Below are positions 55,839 to 64,000 of a stretch of DNA of 64,000 nt, piece by piece. The stretch covers positions 75,268,791-75,332,790 of the forward strand of contig NC_089584.1 of the NCBI RefSeq assembly GCF_019320115.1. The letters are read 5' to 3'. Source of the stretch: Miscanthus floridulus (lineage: Eukaryota; Streptophyta; Magnoliopsida; Poales; Poaceae). Numbering within the stretch: position 1 is the stretch's first letter; each line of letters opens with the position of its first letter. Position numbers and translations under genes: made by a program. The notes under the pieces are model-generated. The model was given only the letters and a program-made list of their open reading frames with translations. It was not told where the DNA came from and did not search any database.

Positions 55839-56453
55839 AAAGCGATCAAGTCTCAGGTCTTGGCCGATTTCGTGGCTGAGTGGACAGACACCCAACTACC
55901 ACCTGCTCAAATTCAGATGGAGTGCTAGACCCTGTACTTCGACGGATCCCTGATGAAGACCAGGGCAGGCATGGGTCTACTCTTCATCTCGCCCCTTGGA
56001 GTACACATGCGCTACATGGTGCGGCTCCACTTCGCCGCCTCCAACAATGTGGCCGAGTACGAGGCCCTCATCAATGGCTTGCAAGTCGCCATCGAACTTG
56101 GGGCATGGCGTCTCGACGTCCGAGGCGACTCGCAGCTCGTTGTGGATCAAGTGATGAAGGAGTCAAATTGCCTCGACCCCAAAATGGAGGCTTACTGCAA
56201 ATTAGTACGTCGCTTAGAAGACAAGTTCGATGGCCTCGAACTAAACCATGTCACCCCGGTCCCCCCGAACGTCTTCACCAGAGACCTCCACAAACCTTCC
56301 ATTGACTACACCTCGATGACAGAGGAGGGCCCACCTGTGGGACCCACGGCAAAGCTCGACACCCCCTCTGCTGCCGAGACCCCCTCGACCGAGACCGAGG
56401 TCATGGAAGTCAACACCGAGCATCCGCAGACTGATCAGGACGTGGATTGGTGA
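55839..56453 (+). pseudogene. E6 archaeal-type (second) RNase H, internally deleted
   Basis: KAIKSQVLADFVAEWTDT leads into TLYFDGSLMKTRAGMG (Asp), NNVAEYEALINGLQVAIEL (Glu) and VRGDSQLVVDQVMKES (Asp). The expected final motif around N-E-A-A-D-A-L is missing: sequence passes from GLELNHVT straight to PVPPNVFTRDLHKPS. The last catalytic Asp is thus gone by an in-frame deletion. The linker is acidic and ends at a TGA (56451); another stop (TAG, 55926) precedes TLYFDGS. Confidence 0.8.
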
Positions 56454-57683
56454 ATCCCGTTCCTCGATTGGCTTGATCGGGGGGAGCTTCCTGGTGATAG
56501 AACCGAAGCACGACGGCTGGCGCACCGAGCCAAGACCTATGTCCTCTACAATGATGAATTGTACAGGCGAAGTCCCTCAGGTGTCCTCCAACGATGTATC
56601 ACTGCCGAGACGGGCCGAGCCCTGCTTTGGGACTTGCACGCAGGCGCTTGCAGGCACCATGCGGCGTCTCGGACGCTCGTGGGGAACGCTTTCCGCCAAG
56701 GGTTCTACTGGCCGACGGCGGTCACCGACGCTACCAAGCTAGTGCACTCCTACGAAGGATGCCAGTACTATGCTCGGCAGACACATCTCCTGACCCTAGC
56801 CCTGCAAACTATCCCCATCATGTGGCCGTTCGCCGTGTGGGGGCTCGACATGGTCGGGCCTCTGCAAAAGGCCCCCGAGGGCTACACCCATCTACCGGTA
56901 TCAATCGATAAGTTCTCCAAATGGATCGAGGCTCGTCCGATCAATCGAATCAAATCCAAGCAGGCAGTGCTGTTCTTCACTGACATTATCCACAGATTTG
57001 GGGTCCCCAACACCATCATCACCAACAACGGGACACAGTTCACCAGCAAAAAGTTCCTGATGTTTTGCGACGACCACCACATCCGTATGGCCTGGTCGGC
57101 CGTAGGACACCCAAAGGCCAACAGCCAAGTAGAGCGTGCCAATGGCATGATCCTACAAGGCCTCAAGCCAAGGATTCACAACTGGTTGAAAAAATTTGGC
57201 AAGAAATGGCTCGCCGAACTCCCATCGGTCATCTGGAGCCTGAGGAACACTCCAAGCTAAGCCACGGGGTTCACGCCTTTCCTCCTGGTCTATGGGGCCA
57301 AGGCCATCCTCCCCACTGACTTGGAATATGGTTCCCCAAGGCTACAAGCCTATAACGAACAAAGTAACTGCACCACCCGAGAGGACGCCCTCGATCAACT
57401 GGAGGAAGCCCGAGACGTCGCGCTACTACACTCGGCCAAATACTAGCAGAGCCTACGGCGCTATCAGGCCCGACGCGTCCGAGGCCGAGACTTGAAGGTA
57501 GGCGACCTGGTGTTGAGGCTAGCACAGAGCAACAAGGGCCGCCACAAGCTGACCCCGCCATGGGAAGGACCGTACATCATCGCCCAAGTACTGAAGCCCG
57601 GGACCTACAAGCTGGCCAACGAGAAGGGCGAAGTCTTCACCAACGCTTGGAACATAGAACAGCTACGTCGCTTTTATCCCTAA
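56454..57683 (+). pseudogene. E6 integrase
   Basis: IPFLDWLDRGELPGD and LYNDELYRRSPSGV precede the zinc domain LHAGACRHHAASRTLV with SYEGCQYYARQ, where the first Cys of the C-x2-C pair is Tyr. The core has GLDMVGPLQ (Asp), IITNNGTQFTSKKF (second catalytic Asp read as Asn) and HPKANSQVERANGMI (Glu). The C-terminus is LTPPWEGPYIIAQVLKPG and WNIEQLRRFYP, then the TAA stop. Stops at 57258 and 57444 also interrupt it. No chromodomain. Confidence 0.85.
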
Positions 57684-58249
57684 ATTTCCAAGCATTGTAT
57701 ATGTTGTTTCTCGAAATACAATTAAAAAGCGTTCTTTAGTTGGTCTAATTTTTCGAGAAACCCCCAAGCCCATCGTAGGTCTCGGCAATACAGCAACACG
57801 GCAAGGGAGACTCGGCTCTGCCTCGGCAGAACCAAGCCTCCCTCGGGGGCTAGATGGGGGACTCCCCCTAGGTCCCACGCACCATTCTTCAGTCGTTTTT
57901 CGCAAAAAAATCCTACGCCAAGACTCTAGCATGCTCTGACGAATCGGTTGTAAAAACCCCTCGAACCAAGGTCTGTTTCCAAAGCAAGAGGCCGGTAGAG
58001 TCGCGAGACGACCTATGCCTCTGGGCTACGGCACTCCCTCACTACCTCTCGCCCAAGGGACGGCTTAGGCCCCAAGGGGGTGTTTTGAAAACGAAATCTG
58101 GTCAGGAGCAACAGAGGGCAGAGGCTCAGAAACATGAGAAAAACAACTAAGAAACACAAATACTTCAAAAATAAAGGCCTCGACGGCCACAAGCGTTACA
58201 AAACAAAAATAACTCCTACTCTATTTTTACATAGCTCCCAGGGCCCAGA
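57684..58249. other. E6 spacer between pol and opposite-strand gene
   Basis: About 570 bp with no supported gene. It separates the convergent ends of pol and the minus-strand gene. Contains ctagatgggggactccccct, a purine/pyrimidine-skewed word, but nothing I can name. Confidence 0.5.
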
Positions 58250-59428
58250 TCAAGGCTCAGGGCCTTCAGCACCAGCAGATGGAAGGGGAGGAACCACCTC
58301 CTCTTCGAAGAGCGTCACCAGCGCCGTGCCAGGGCCTTCCGCCACCTCCATCAGCTTCGTGACTGCTGCGTCAGCCTCCTCGTTATCATCAGGCAGGACA
58401 TACCCATCACTCATGGCTGGGAGGTCGACGCTGACGTAGTGAGAAGAGATGACAGCCAGCTCGCGCTTGACACCCGTGTGCAGCGCTCCTCGGAGCCACT
58501 CACGCATCTGGTTGCTCAGCGCGATCAAATGGCTCCCTAGGGAGCTACCTGACTGAACCCCTTCAACCTCCAAGGCCTCACAGGCGGAAAGGGCAGCATG
58601 TTTTAGCGCCTCATGCTCCCCGATCTCGGTCTCGAGCACCGTCTGCACCGTGCTGGAAGCCTCGACTGCCCGAGTAACCTCCGCCTCTGACTCTGCACCA
58701 TGGAGAACAGAGTAAGGTTGAGCGAGGGAAAAACAACCTAAATTAGGAGAGGAAGCCCACAGGACTCACCCTTGGCCTTCAGCTCCCAGTGTCGGATCTC
58801 GACCTGACAGGCCTCGACCTTCTCCTTCCAGCACAGGGCCTCGGCCCTGGAGGCCTCGGCCTCCTCCTTCAAGTGCTGGGCCTCGACCCGAGAAGCCTCG
58901 GCCGCCCTGGAAGCTTCACTCCCTAGCTCTGCGTCACACAAGGGAGTTAGGGAGCAGACATAAGGAAAAGAAAACAAAATGAGGGGACTAAAACTCACCC
59001 TCGACCGTCCTCCTCCAAACTACAGCCTCGGTTCGTGAGGCCTCAGCTGCAGCAAGGGCCTCGTCCAAGGCACCTTTCGTCAGCTGGTGCGCCCTCTGTT
59101 CCACCCCCAGCTGCCCCACGAGAGCCGCGGCCAAGGCCGTAGCTTCAACGGCTCGGCCCCTGAAGGCATCCTGATCGCTGACCGCGTGGGTGAGCTCCTC
59201 CTCCAACTCCTTGACTCGCGCCACCAGAGGGGCGAGCTACGTCTGGGCCGTGGCCGCCTCGACCTTCGTGTCGGCACAACGAAGGTGGAGGTCCTCTACC
59301 TCCGCGCTCCGTGCCAATAGGAGCTCGTTGGCGCCAGCAAGAAGGCCCTTCTGCCACTGAAGCTAGTCCTAGATGCCCCTCTCCCGCCGGAGAAAGACCG
59401 ACTTCCCAAGGGACCGGGTCTCGAGCTC
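58250..59428 (-). pseudogene. Exons 4-6 of the E6 opposite-strand gene: coiled-coil tail
   Basis: Exon 4 has ARVKELEEELTHAVSDQDAF and GALDEALAAAEASRTEAV. Exon 5 has SRAAEASRVEAQHLKEEAEA and WKEKVEACQVEIRHWELK. Exon 6 has AVEASSTVQTVLETEIGEHE, LIALSNQMREWLRGALHTGV and an acidic end FEEEVVPPLP before TGA. Ala/Glu/Arg heptad-like repeats predict a long coiled coil, hence self-association. Confidence 0.75.
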
Positions 59429-61161
59429 CTGGGGAAGCAGAACAGGGGTCATTGATTGCAACGAAACCAGAAAAGGACAACATCACGCGAGAAAGGAAAA
59501 TGCGAACCTGGGCGACTCCGGGCAGTTCGTCGACCACCACAGATAGGGATGTCCGTAGCGACCGCTCCGCTAGCTGACGATATTGCTCGAAGGTGCCCCA
59601 GTGCCCGCCCTCGGCTGCGTCCTCGAGGGCGAACAGAGGCTCCCCCATAGGGTCGTCCTGGCTCCGCCACAGTACCCGCGGGTGATCCCACCCGTGAGGC
59701 TCAGGTCGCGCTCGCACGAGGGCCGAGCTTCCCTCGTCTAAGATCGGCGCCGGCTGTTCCACGGCACCGGCATCCTCGGCGTCGACCACCTCCCGTGCTC
59801 GGGAAGTATCGTTGGAGGAGATCAGATAGACCTCTGCCTCTCGGGCGCTCTCTCGCAACAACGACGGCCCCTGAACCAAGGGCGCCACTGAGGCCTCCGC
59901 CGCCTTCATCTCTGCCTCCTAGACAGACGGCCTCGCTGCCATCACAATGGCCTTGGTGATCTCGGGGGCTCCGGCCTCCGAGATTATGGCCTCAACAGTC
60001 TCAGTGGCTCCGACCTCCGCCATCGTGGCCTCGGTGGATGCAGAAACACCGACCGCGGCCACCACGGTCTTGGGCGCCCTAGCCTCCATCGCCTTAGCCT
60101 CGGAGACCCTAGGGGCCTCGGCAACCAAGGGCACGCTGGCCCCATCCGACTCGTGAGCCTCGCCCTCACGGGGTGGAAGCACTCCCTCCCTCGTCTGTGT
60201 AGGGGTCACCTCGGCAGCCCCTCCTTGGGCGGCCGGCTCCTTCGGGTCGACCCTCACCGACGCCGCGCCGCGTTGGATAGCGGCTTGTGCCTCCGCCACC
60301 CAGTGGGCGGAGGAGCCAGGGCTCGCCTTGAGCGCCTTAAGGGGCGTCAAGGGAAGCTCGTCCGCAGGCCGCTTTTGACTAAGGAAAAATAACCTATAGG
60401 GTCAGCATGAGACCAAAAGGCGAACGAAAAGCACTATGACCCTGCCAAAAATACAATTACCTTGAATGGGGCGGCAACCGCTTCGCCACGGCAAACCTCG
60501 TCCGCAACGACGGAGGCAGCGGTAGAGGCGTCGCCTCTGTGTCCATCAGCGCCGGTCGGTCCTCAATGGACCCCGGCGCCCCTTCGGTCCTCTACGGGGG
60601 CGGTGGCGTCGCCTCCACCGCCACTTGTTCCACCACAGCCGCCGAGCCCACTGGGCTGACGGCGCGTTTGCCTAACGCCCGCGCCTCGGGCGTGTCGGCC
60701 TCGGCCCCGGAGCGGGCAACCGTCGACCCCGGGTCCGCTTCTCCTCCTCCTCCCGGGAGTGCCGGGCTGCTTCCCAATGCCCCGGGCACTACCTCCACTA
60801 CGTCAGGAAGGTGGTCCAGGGGACCTCGCCCCCGTCATCCCCGTCCGAGGCCTCCGTCGACAACGACGATGATGGGGATTCCTCCAACAGGAGACCATCC
60901 TTCCGTTGTTGACGGCGGCGCTTATCCAGCTCCTCGCGCGCGAGGATTTGCTTCGTGCGCTTCACCGCCTTGGCGTCTTTCTGCTTTTTCTGCGCGTCAG
61001 CGTGTGCGCGGTTGATTGCCCGTCGCCTCGCGTCCTCGGGAACAGGCGGCGGAGAGGAGCGCATGTCCCTCATCCCCTGCAGGAACGACGGATGCGCATA
61101 AGGGAACAAGGGGTAAGGGGAGACTGAGGAGGCTCGGAGGCTACAGCGGCACATGACTTAC

Positions 61162-62078
61162 CAGTGAGAGGAACCCCCGCGACGGCCGCATCGCGATAGG
61201 GGTCAAGTTGCCGCCCCTCAGCTTCGCCTCTACTGTCTCCCCCACCCGACGAAGAATCTCCTCGTCGGAAAGGGCAGAGGAGGACATCCGGATGCCCTCA
61301 ATGGGCTCACCCGGCTTCATCTCGAACAGCCGCCGCCGCTGAGCCATCAGCGGCAGCACCCTCCGGTGGTGGAAGGCGGTCACGACCACAGCCACGGTGA
61401 GACCGTGGCCCTGCAGCCTCGCCAGCCCCTCCAAAAGCGGCTGTAGCTTGGGCTGGTCGTCCTTTGAGACACCATACTTCCATCTCTCTGGGCAACTCCC
61501 CACAATCTGCCCAGTGTAGGGGGGAAGTCCTCCGTCGTCGTTGCGAAGGTAAAACCAACTCGTGTACCACCGGCGATTGGATGACGCGAGTTGGGCCAGG
61601 ATGTAGAGGTGCAGGCGGTCCTGGCGCACTTGGAGAGTGCAGCCGCCGGCCCTCGTCGCCTTCCTCGTCCCCGACGTGCCCGTCGGCTTGGTAGTGTGCC
61701 CTGCTCGGAATAGGTGGAGCCACAACTCCCAATGGGGAGCAATCCCCAAATACCCCTCGCAGACAGCAACAAAGATAGCCGCCTGAGCGATGGAGTTGGG
61801 ATTGAAGTTGTGGAGCTCCACACCATAGTAGTGCGGGAGCGCCCACATGAACCGATCCGCCGGGATGCCGAGGCCCACTCATGAAAGGAGACGAAGGTCA
61901 CGACGTAGCCGTCGCGAGGCCTTGGCTTTGGCTCGTCATACGGAGCAATCCACTCCGGCCTGCTGGGGTCTGTCACCGGGCGAAGGAGTCCACCGTCGAC
62001 AAGCGACTGAAGCATCTCCTCGGTGACGTCCGACGAGTCCCAGGGGTCTGCCTCGACAACGACGATGTTGCCGGCCAT
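61162..62078 (-). pseudogene. Exon 1 of the E6 opposite-strand gene: conserved domain
   Basis: Starts MAGNIVVVEADPWDSSD, TEEMLQSLVDGGLLRPV and GYVVTFVSFHE. After a one-base deletion near 61880 it continues GLGIPADRFMWALPHYYG, FNPNSIAQAAIFVAVCEG, YLGIAPHWELWLHLF and SNRRWYTSWFYLRNDDGG, ending GFLSL|GTAAGT. This matches the Pfam family called Transposase_28 / putative gypsy type transposon, a name that reflects location in elements, not a shown enzymatic activity. Confidence 0.8.
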
Positions 62079-62267
62079 GGGTGCGATAGAGGAATCGGGT
62101 GCGGCGGTGAGTTTTTCCCTCTCTCCCACGCTCTTGCTTTTTTCTCGCTTTCTCCCTAGGCTCGCTCTTCTCCCCTCTTCTTCCCGGCACCTGCTGCTCT
62201 AGCGATGGCTCGATGGAGGCAGTGCTAATGCAGGCAAGGTAAGACGAGGAGGGGCGAGACTCTTCGG

Positions 62268-62276
62268 GTATTTATG
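62268..62276 (-). promoter_or_regulatory. TATA-like box of the E6 opposite-strand gene
   Basis: The minus strand reads CATAAATAC about 190 bp upstream of the ATG at 62078, matching the 190-bp spacing of the E2 gene. A CT-rich leader lies between. Confidence 0.5.
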
Positions 62277-62278
62277 TA

Positions 62279-62560
62279 GGGAGGAGGCAAAACGAACGGG
62301 CGACGAAATCGGGGAAGTTCTCCCCCCCCCCCAATCCGGCACAGTTAACCATGAGCCAATTTCATCGGCCCATGTGCCCACAACTTCCTCATTAAATGCG
62401 AGGACAGTTACGTCCCATCCACCACGTCACGCCCGGCCACTACAGCAGCAGGAGTCATTTCGCCTCCCCAGAAAACTGCCTCAAAAGGCGTGCCACCCAT
62501 TGCTGAGCCAACGGGGAAGATATTCCCCCCGGCCTATTCCTTTCATATGAAGGAACTAGG
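62279..62560. other. E6 upstream region of the opposite-strand gene
   Basis: About 280 bp with a run of C (62322-62332) and no frame or motif I can support; likely promoter-proximal sequence of the minus-strand gene. Confidence 0.4.
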
Positions 62561-62564
62561 CTTT

Positions 62565-64000
62565 GAGCCTATTACAGTCTAGGGGTTCGAAGGCTGGGCC
62601 CTAAGGGGTTTCAATAGCCGCCCAGGATAACAGAGTCAGGGACGACCACGGGCGAGCCTATACGGGGTCAAGACCCAAGCAAGCGAAACGCTTGGGACGC
62701 CCAAAGTCGTGTCCGAGACCGGCAGGAAGGTCTCTGAATGGGATCCCACCGTAGGGAGGCATCGAGCCACCGAGGCCCAGTGAATGGCCTCGGCACCCAC
62801 TAGAGAAATCCTCTGATACTCTTGGAGTGCGTCTCTGGACCGCTAGCCGACCCTTAGCGAATGGGGTTCGGGCCTCCACTCGGACTACCCGATAACAGCT
62901 CACCGGAAGTGCCACCACTCGTGCCCACCGAGGGTAGCGAGGCACATTCCACCCCTCCTTCTGAGCGAAAAGGAAGCATGAGGGTCGTACAAAAAGTCAG
63001 GGGAACCCCCGACGGCCTTCACGCTCTAATGCAGAGGCTAAGGGGCTCTCCCTATAACCTTGCCAAGACCCAGCGACCCCGGCTCGCACTCGAAGGGGCT
63101 CGGCAAAACAAACCCTCCTTCCGAGCAAAAAGGAAGCATGAGGGTCGTACGAAAAGACAGGGGAGCTCCTGACAGCCCTCTTGCCCTGTGTAGAGGCTAA
63201 GGGGCTCTTCCTGCAAATACGCCGAGACCCCACGACCCGGGCTCGCGCCCAAAGGGGCCTCGGCAAACAAACCCTCACATGCGAGGGGCGTATAAAAAGC
63301 CAGGGGAACTCCCGATGGCCCTCTCGCTCCGCGCAGAGGCTAGGGGCTCTTCCTGCAACCTTGCCGAGATCAGCGGCTCTGGCTCGCACCAGAATGGGCT
63401 TGGCAAACAAACCCTCCGTCCAAACGAAAAGGATGTGTGAGGGTCGGATGAAAAAGCCAGGGGACCCCTGACCGCCCTCCTGCTCCTAGCGGAGGCTCGG
63501 GGGCTCCTCCTGCACCCAAGACAAAGACAAACAGTCTAAGTCCATGCTGGAAGTTTCGTTACAAACACGTTAAAGGGCACCGAGCCCGTTACGGTCCAGG
63601 GGTTCGAAGGTTGGGCTTCCAGAGGTTTCGACAGCTGCCCCAGGGCAACAGAGTCAGGGACGACCTTAGGGCGAGCCTACGAATGGCTGAGGCCCGAGCG
63701 AACAATTGCTCGGGGCATCCTAAGTCGTGTCCGAGACCGGCAGGGAAGTCTCCAAATGGGATCCCACCGTAGGGAGGCACCGAGCCACCGAGGCCCAGCG
63801 AACGGCCTCGGCACCCACTAGAGAAACCCTTTGGTACTCTTGGAGTGTGTCTCCGAACCGCTAGCCGACCCTTAGTGAACGGGGTTCGGGCCTCCACTCG
63901 GACTACCCGATAACAACTCACCGGAAGTGCCCACGCTCGTGCCCATCGAGGGTAGCCTAGCACATTCCACCCCTCCTTCCGAGCGAAAAGGAAGTGTGAG
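62565..64000 (+). repeat. 1,017-bp higher-order repeat at the E6 3' end
   Basis: A block beginning gagcctattacagtctaggg at 62565 recurs at 63582 (gagcccgttacggtccaggg) and is followed in both cases by the same ~400-bp sequence (gtgtccgagaccggcagg, atgggatcccaccgtaggga). The second copy runs off the window. Confidence 0.85.
62962..63540 (+). repeat. ~150-bp minisatellite inside the higher-order repeat
   Basis: Four units with gagggtcgta or gaggggcgta at 62981, 63140, 63283 and 63439 (spacings 159, 143 and 156 bp), each with aaaa-gtcaggggaac, gcagaggctaaggggctc and gctcgcac-c-aaggggct. A fifth begins at the right edge. Confidence 0.85.

Larger units (their letters stand above)
58250..62078 (-). 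pseudogene. E6 opposite-strand six-exon gene ('putative gypsy type transposon' family)
   Basis: Six exons: 62078-61162, 61076-60461, 60378-59508, 59428-58999, 58928-58770, 58692-58250. Introns are 85, 82, 79, 70 and 77 bp, all GT-AG (CTG|GTAAGT, CAAG|GTAATT, CCAG|GTTCGC, two GTGAGT). Codon phases agree across every junction. Start ATG in CCCATGGCC. Total about 1,140 codons: N-terminal conserved domain, Ala/Pro/Glu-rich middle, coiled-coil C-terminus. One-base shifts near 61880 and 60822, and stops near 60592, 59919, 59370 and 59236, mark a decayed copy. E2 has the homologue. Function unknown; a role in nucleic acid or host interaction is only a guess. Confidence 0.85.
49920..64000 (+). mobile_element. 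E6: Tat-lineage Ty3/gypsy element with opposite-strand gene (3' end outside window)
   Basis: Plus strand: LTR, PBS, gag, protease, RT, RNase H, archaeal-type RNase H, integrase (to 57683), then a six-exon minus-strand gene (62078-58250), its promoter, and higher-order repeats to the window end. The 3' LTR is not reached. The architecture equals that of E2, but the sequence is much more GC-rich. Confidence 0.9.

Noticed and set aside
61141..61154. Independent start of a separate gene at 61154 (minus)
   Set aside because: The frame enters from intron 1; the true exon begins at 61076 after TTCCTGCAG and is in phase with exon 1.
62582..62600. tRNA-like B box (ggttcgaaggc), also at 63600 and at 8673
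   Set aside because: No A box at the right distance and no cloverleaf; it is part of the higher-order repeat or of an LTR.
62962..63540. CRISPR-like array
   Set aside because: Units are contiguous ~150-bp tandem repeats without unique spacers, in a plant retrotransposon.

Overview
The window looks like repeat-packed plant DNA, most likely from a grass. I recognise no host gene. Essentially everything belongs to LTR retrotransposons of the Ty3/gypsy superfamily. The grass assignment rests on the element types: Tat-lineage elements with a second (archaeal-type) RNase H and an opposite-strand gene carrying the domain annotated as 'putative gypsy type transposon', an Athila-type element, chromovirus-type LTRs of 4-5 kb beginning TGTAACACCC, and primer-binding sites for tRNA-iMet, tRNA-Asp and probably tRNA-Arg. 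Species cannot be read from the window.

Layout, by order of nesting. (1) A minus-strand Tat element (E5, about 39.28-49.86 kb) ends on its 5' side in a tandem array: four 1.45-kb LTRs separated by three identical-design ~549-bp pieces of the gag 5' end, period 1,993-1,996 bp. (2) An Athila-type element (minus; pieces at 4989-5328, 34672-36769 and 37605-~39278) lies inside E5. (3) Athila is interrupted by a solo LTR in gag (36770-37604, perfect duplication GAAGT), by minus-strand Tat element E2 (5329-34671), and by related element E1 (1-4988, running off the left edge). (4) E2 is interrupted by a chromovirus-like element E3 (10091-21114, two 4.05-kb LTRs), by a 4.9-kb solo LTR E4 (28982-33884, perfect duplication CATGG), and by a small LTR with a stub of interior (7966-~9020). 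(5) From 49920 to the right edge lies plus-strand Tat element E6: 5' LTR, gag, protease, RT, two RNases H, integrase, then an opposite-strand gene and a repeat-rich 3' end.

The most informative observation is the opposite-strand gene. In E6 (62078 down to 58250) I could resolve six exons joined by five short GT-AG introns (70-85 bp) whose phases all agree, with a TATA-like box about 190 bp upstream. E2 carries a homologous gene with the same exon plan (6868-22075), interrupted by two insertions. Element E3 sits inside one of its introns, and removing E3 restores an intron of about 67 bp. In both elements this gene converges on the 3' end of pol.

All coding regions are decayed. E6 pol stays in one frame over ~3.9 kb but carries nine stop codons. 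Several catalytic aspartates in E2 and E6 read as asparagine, a G-to-A pattern that fits deamination of methylated cytosine. No tRNA, rRNA, CRISPR or prokaryotic features were found.
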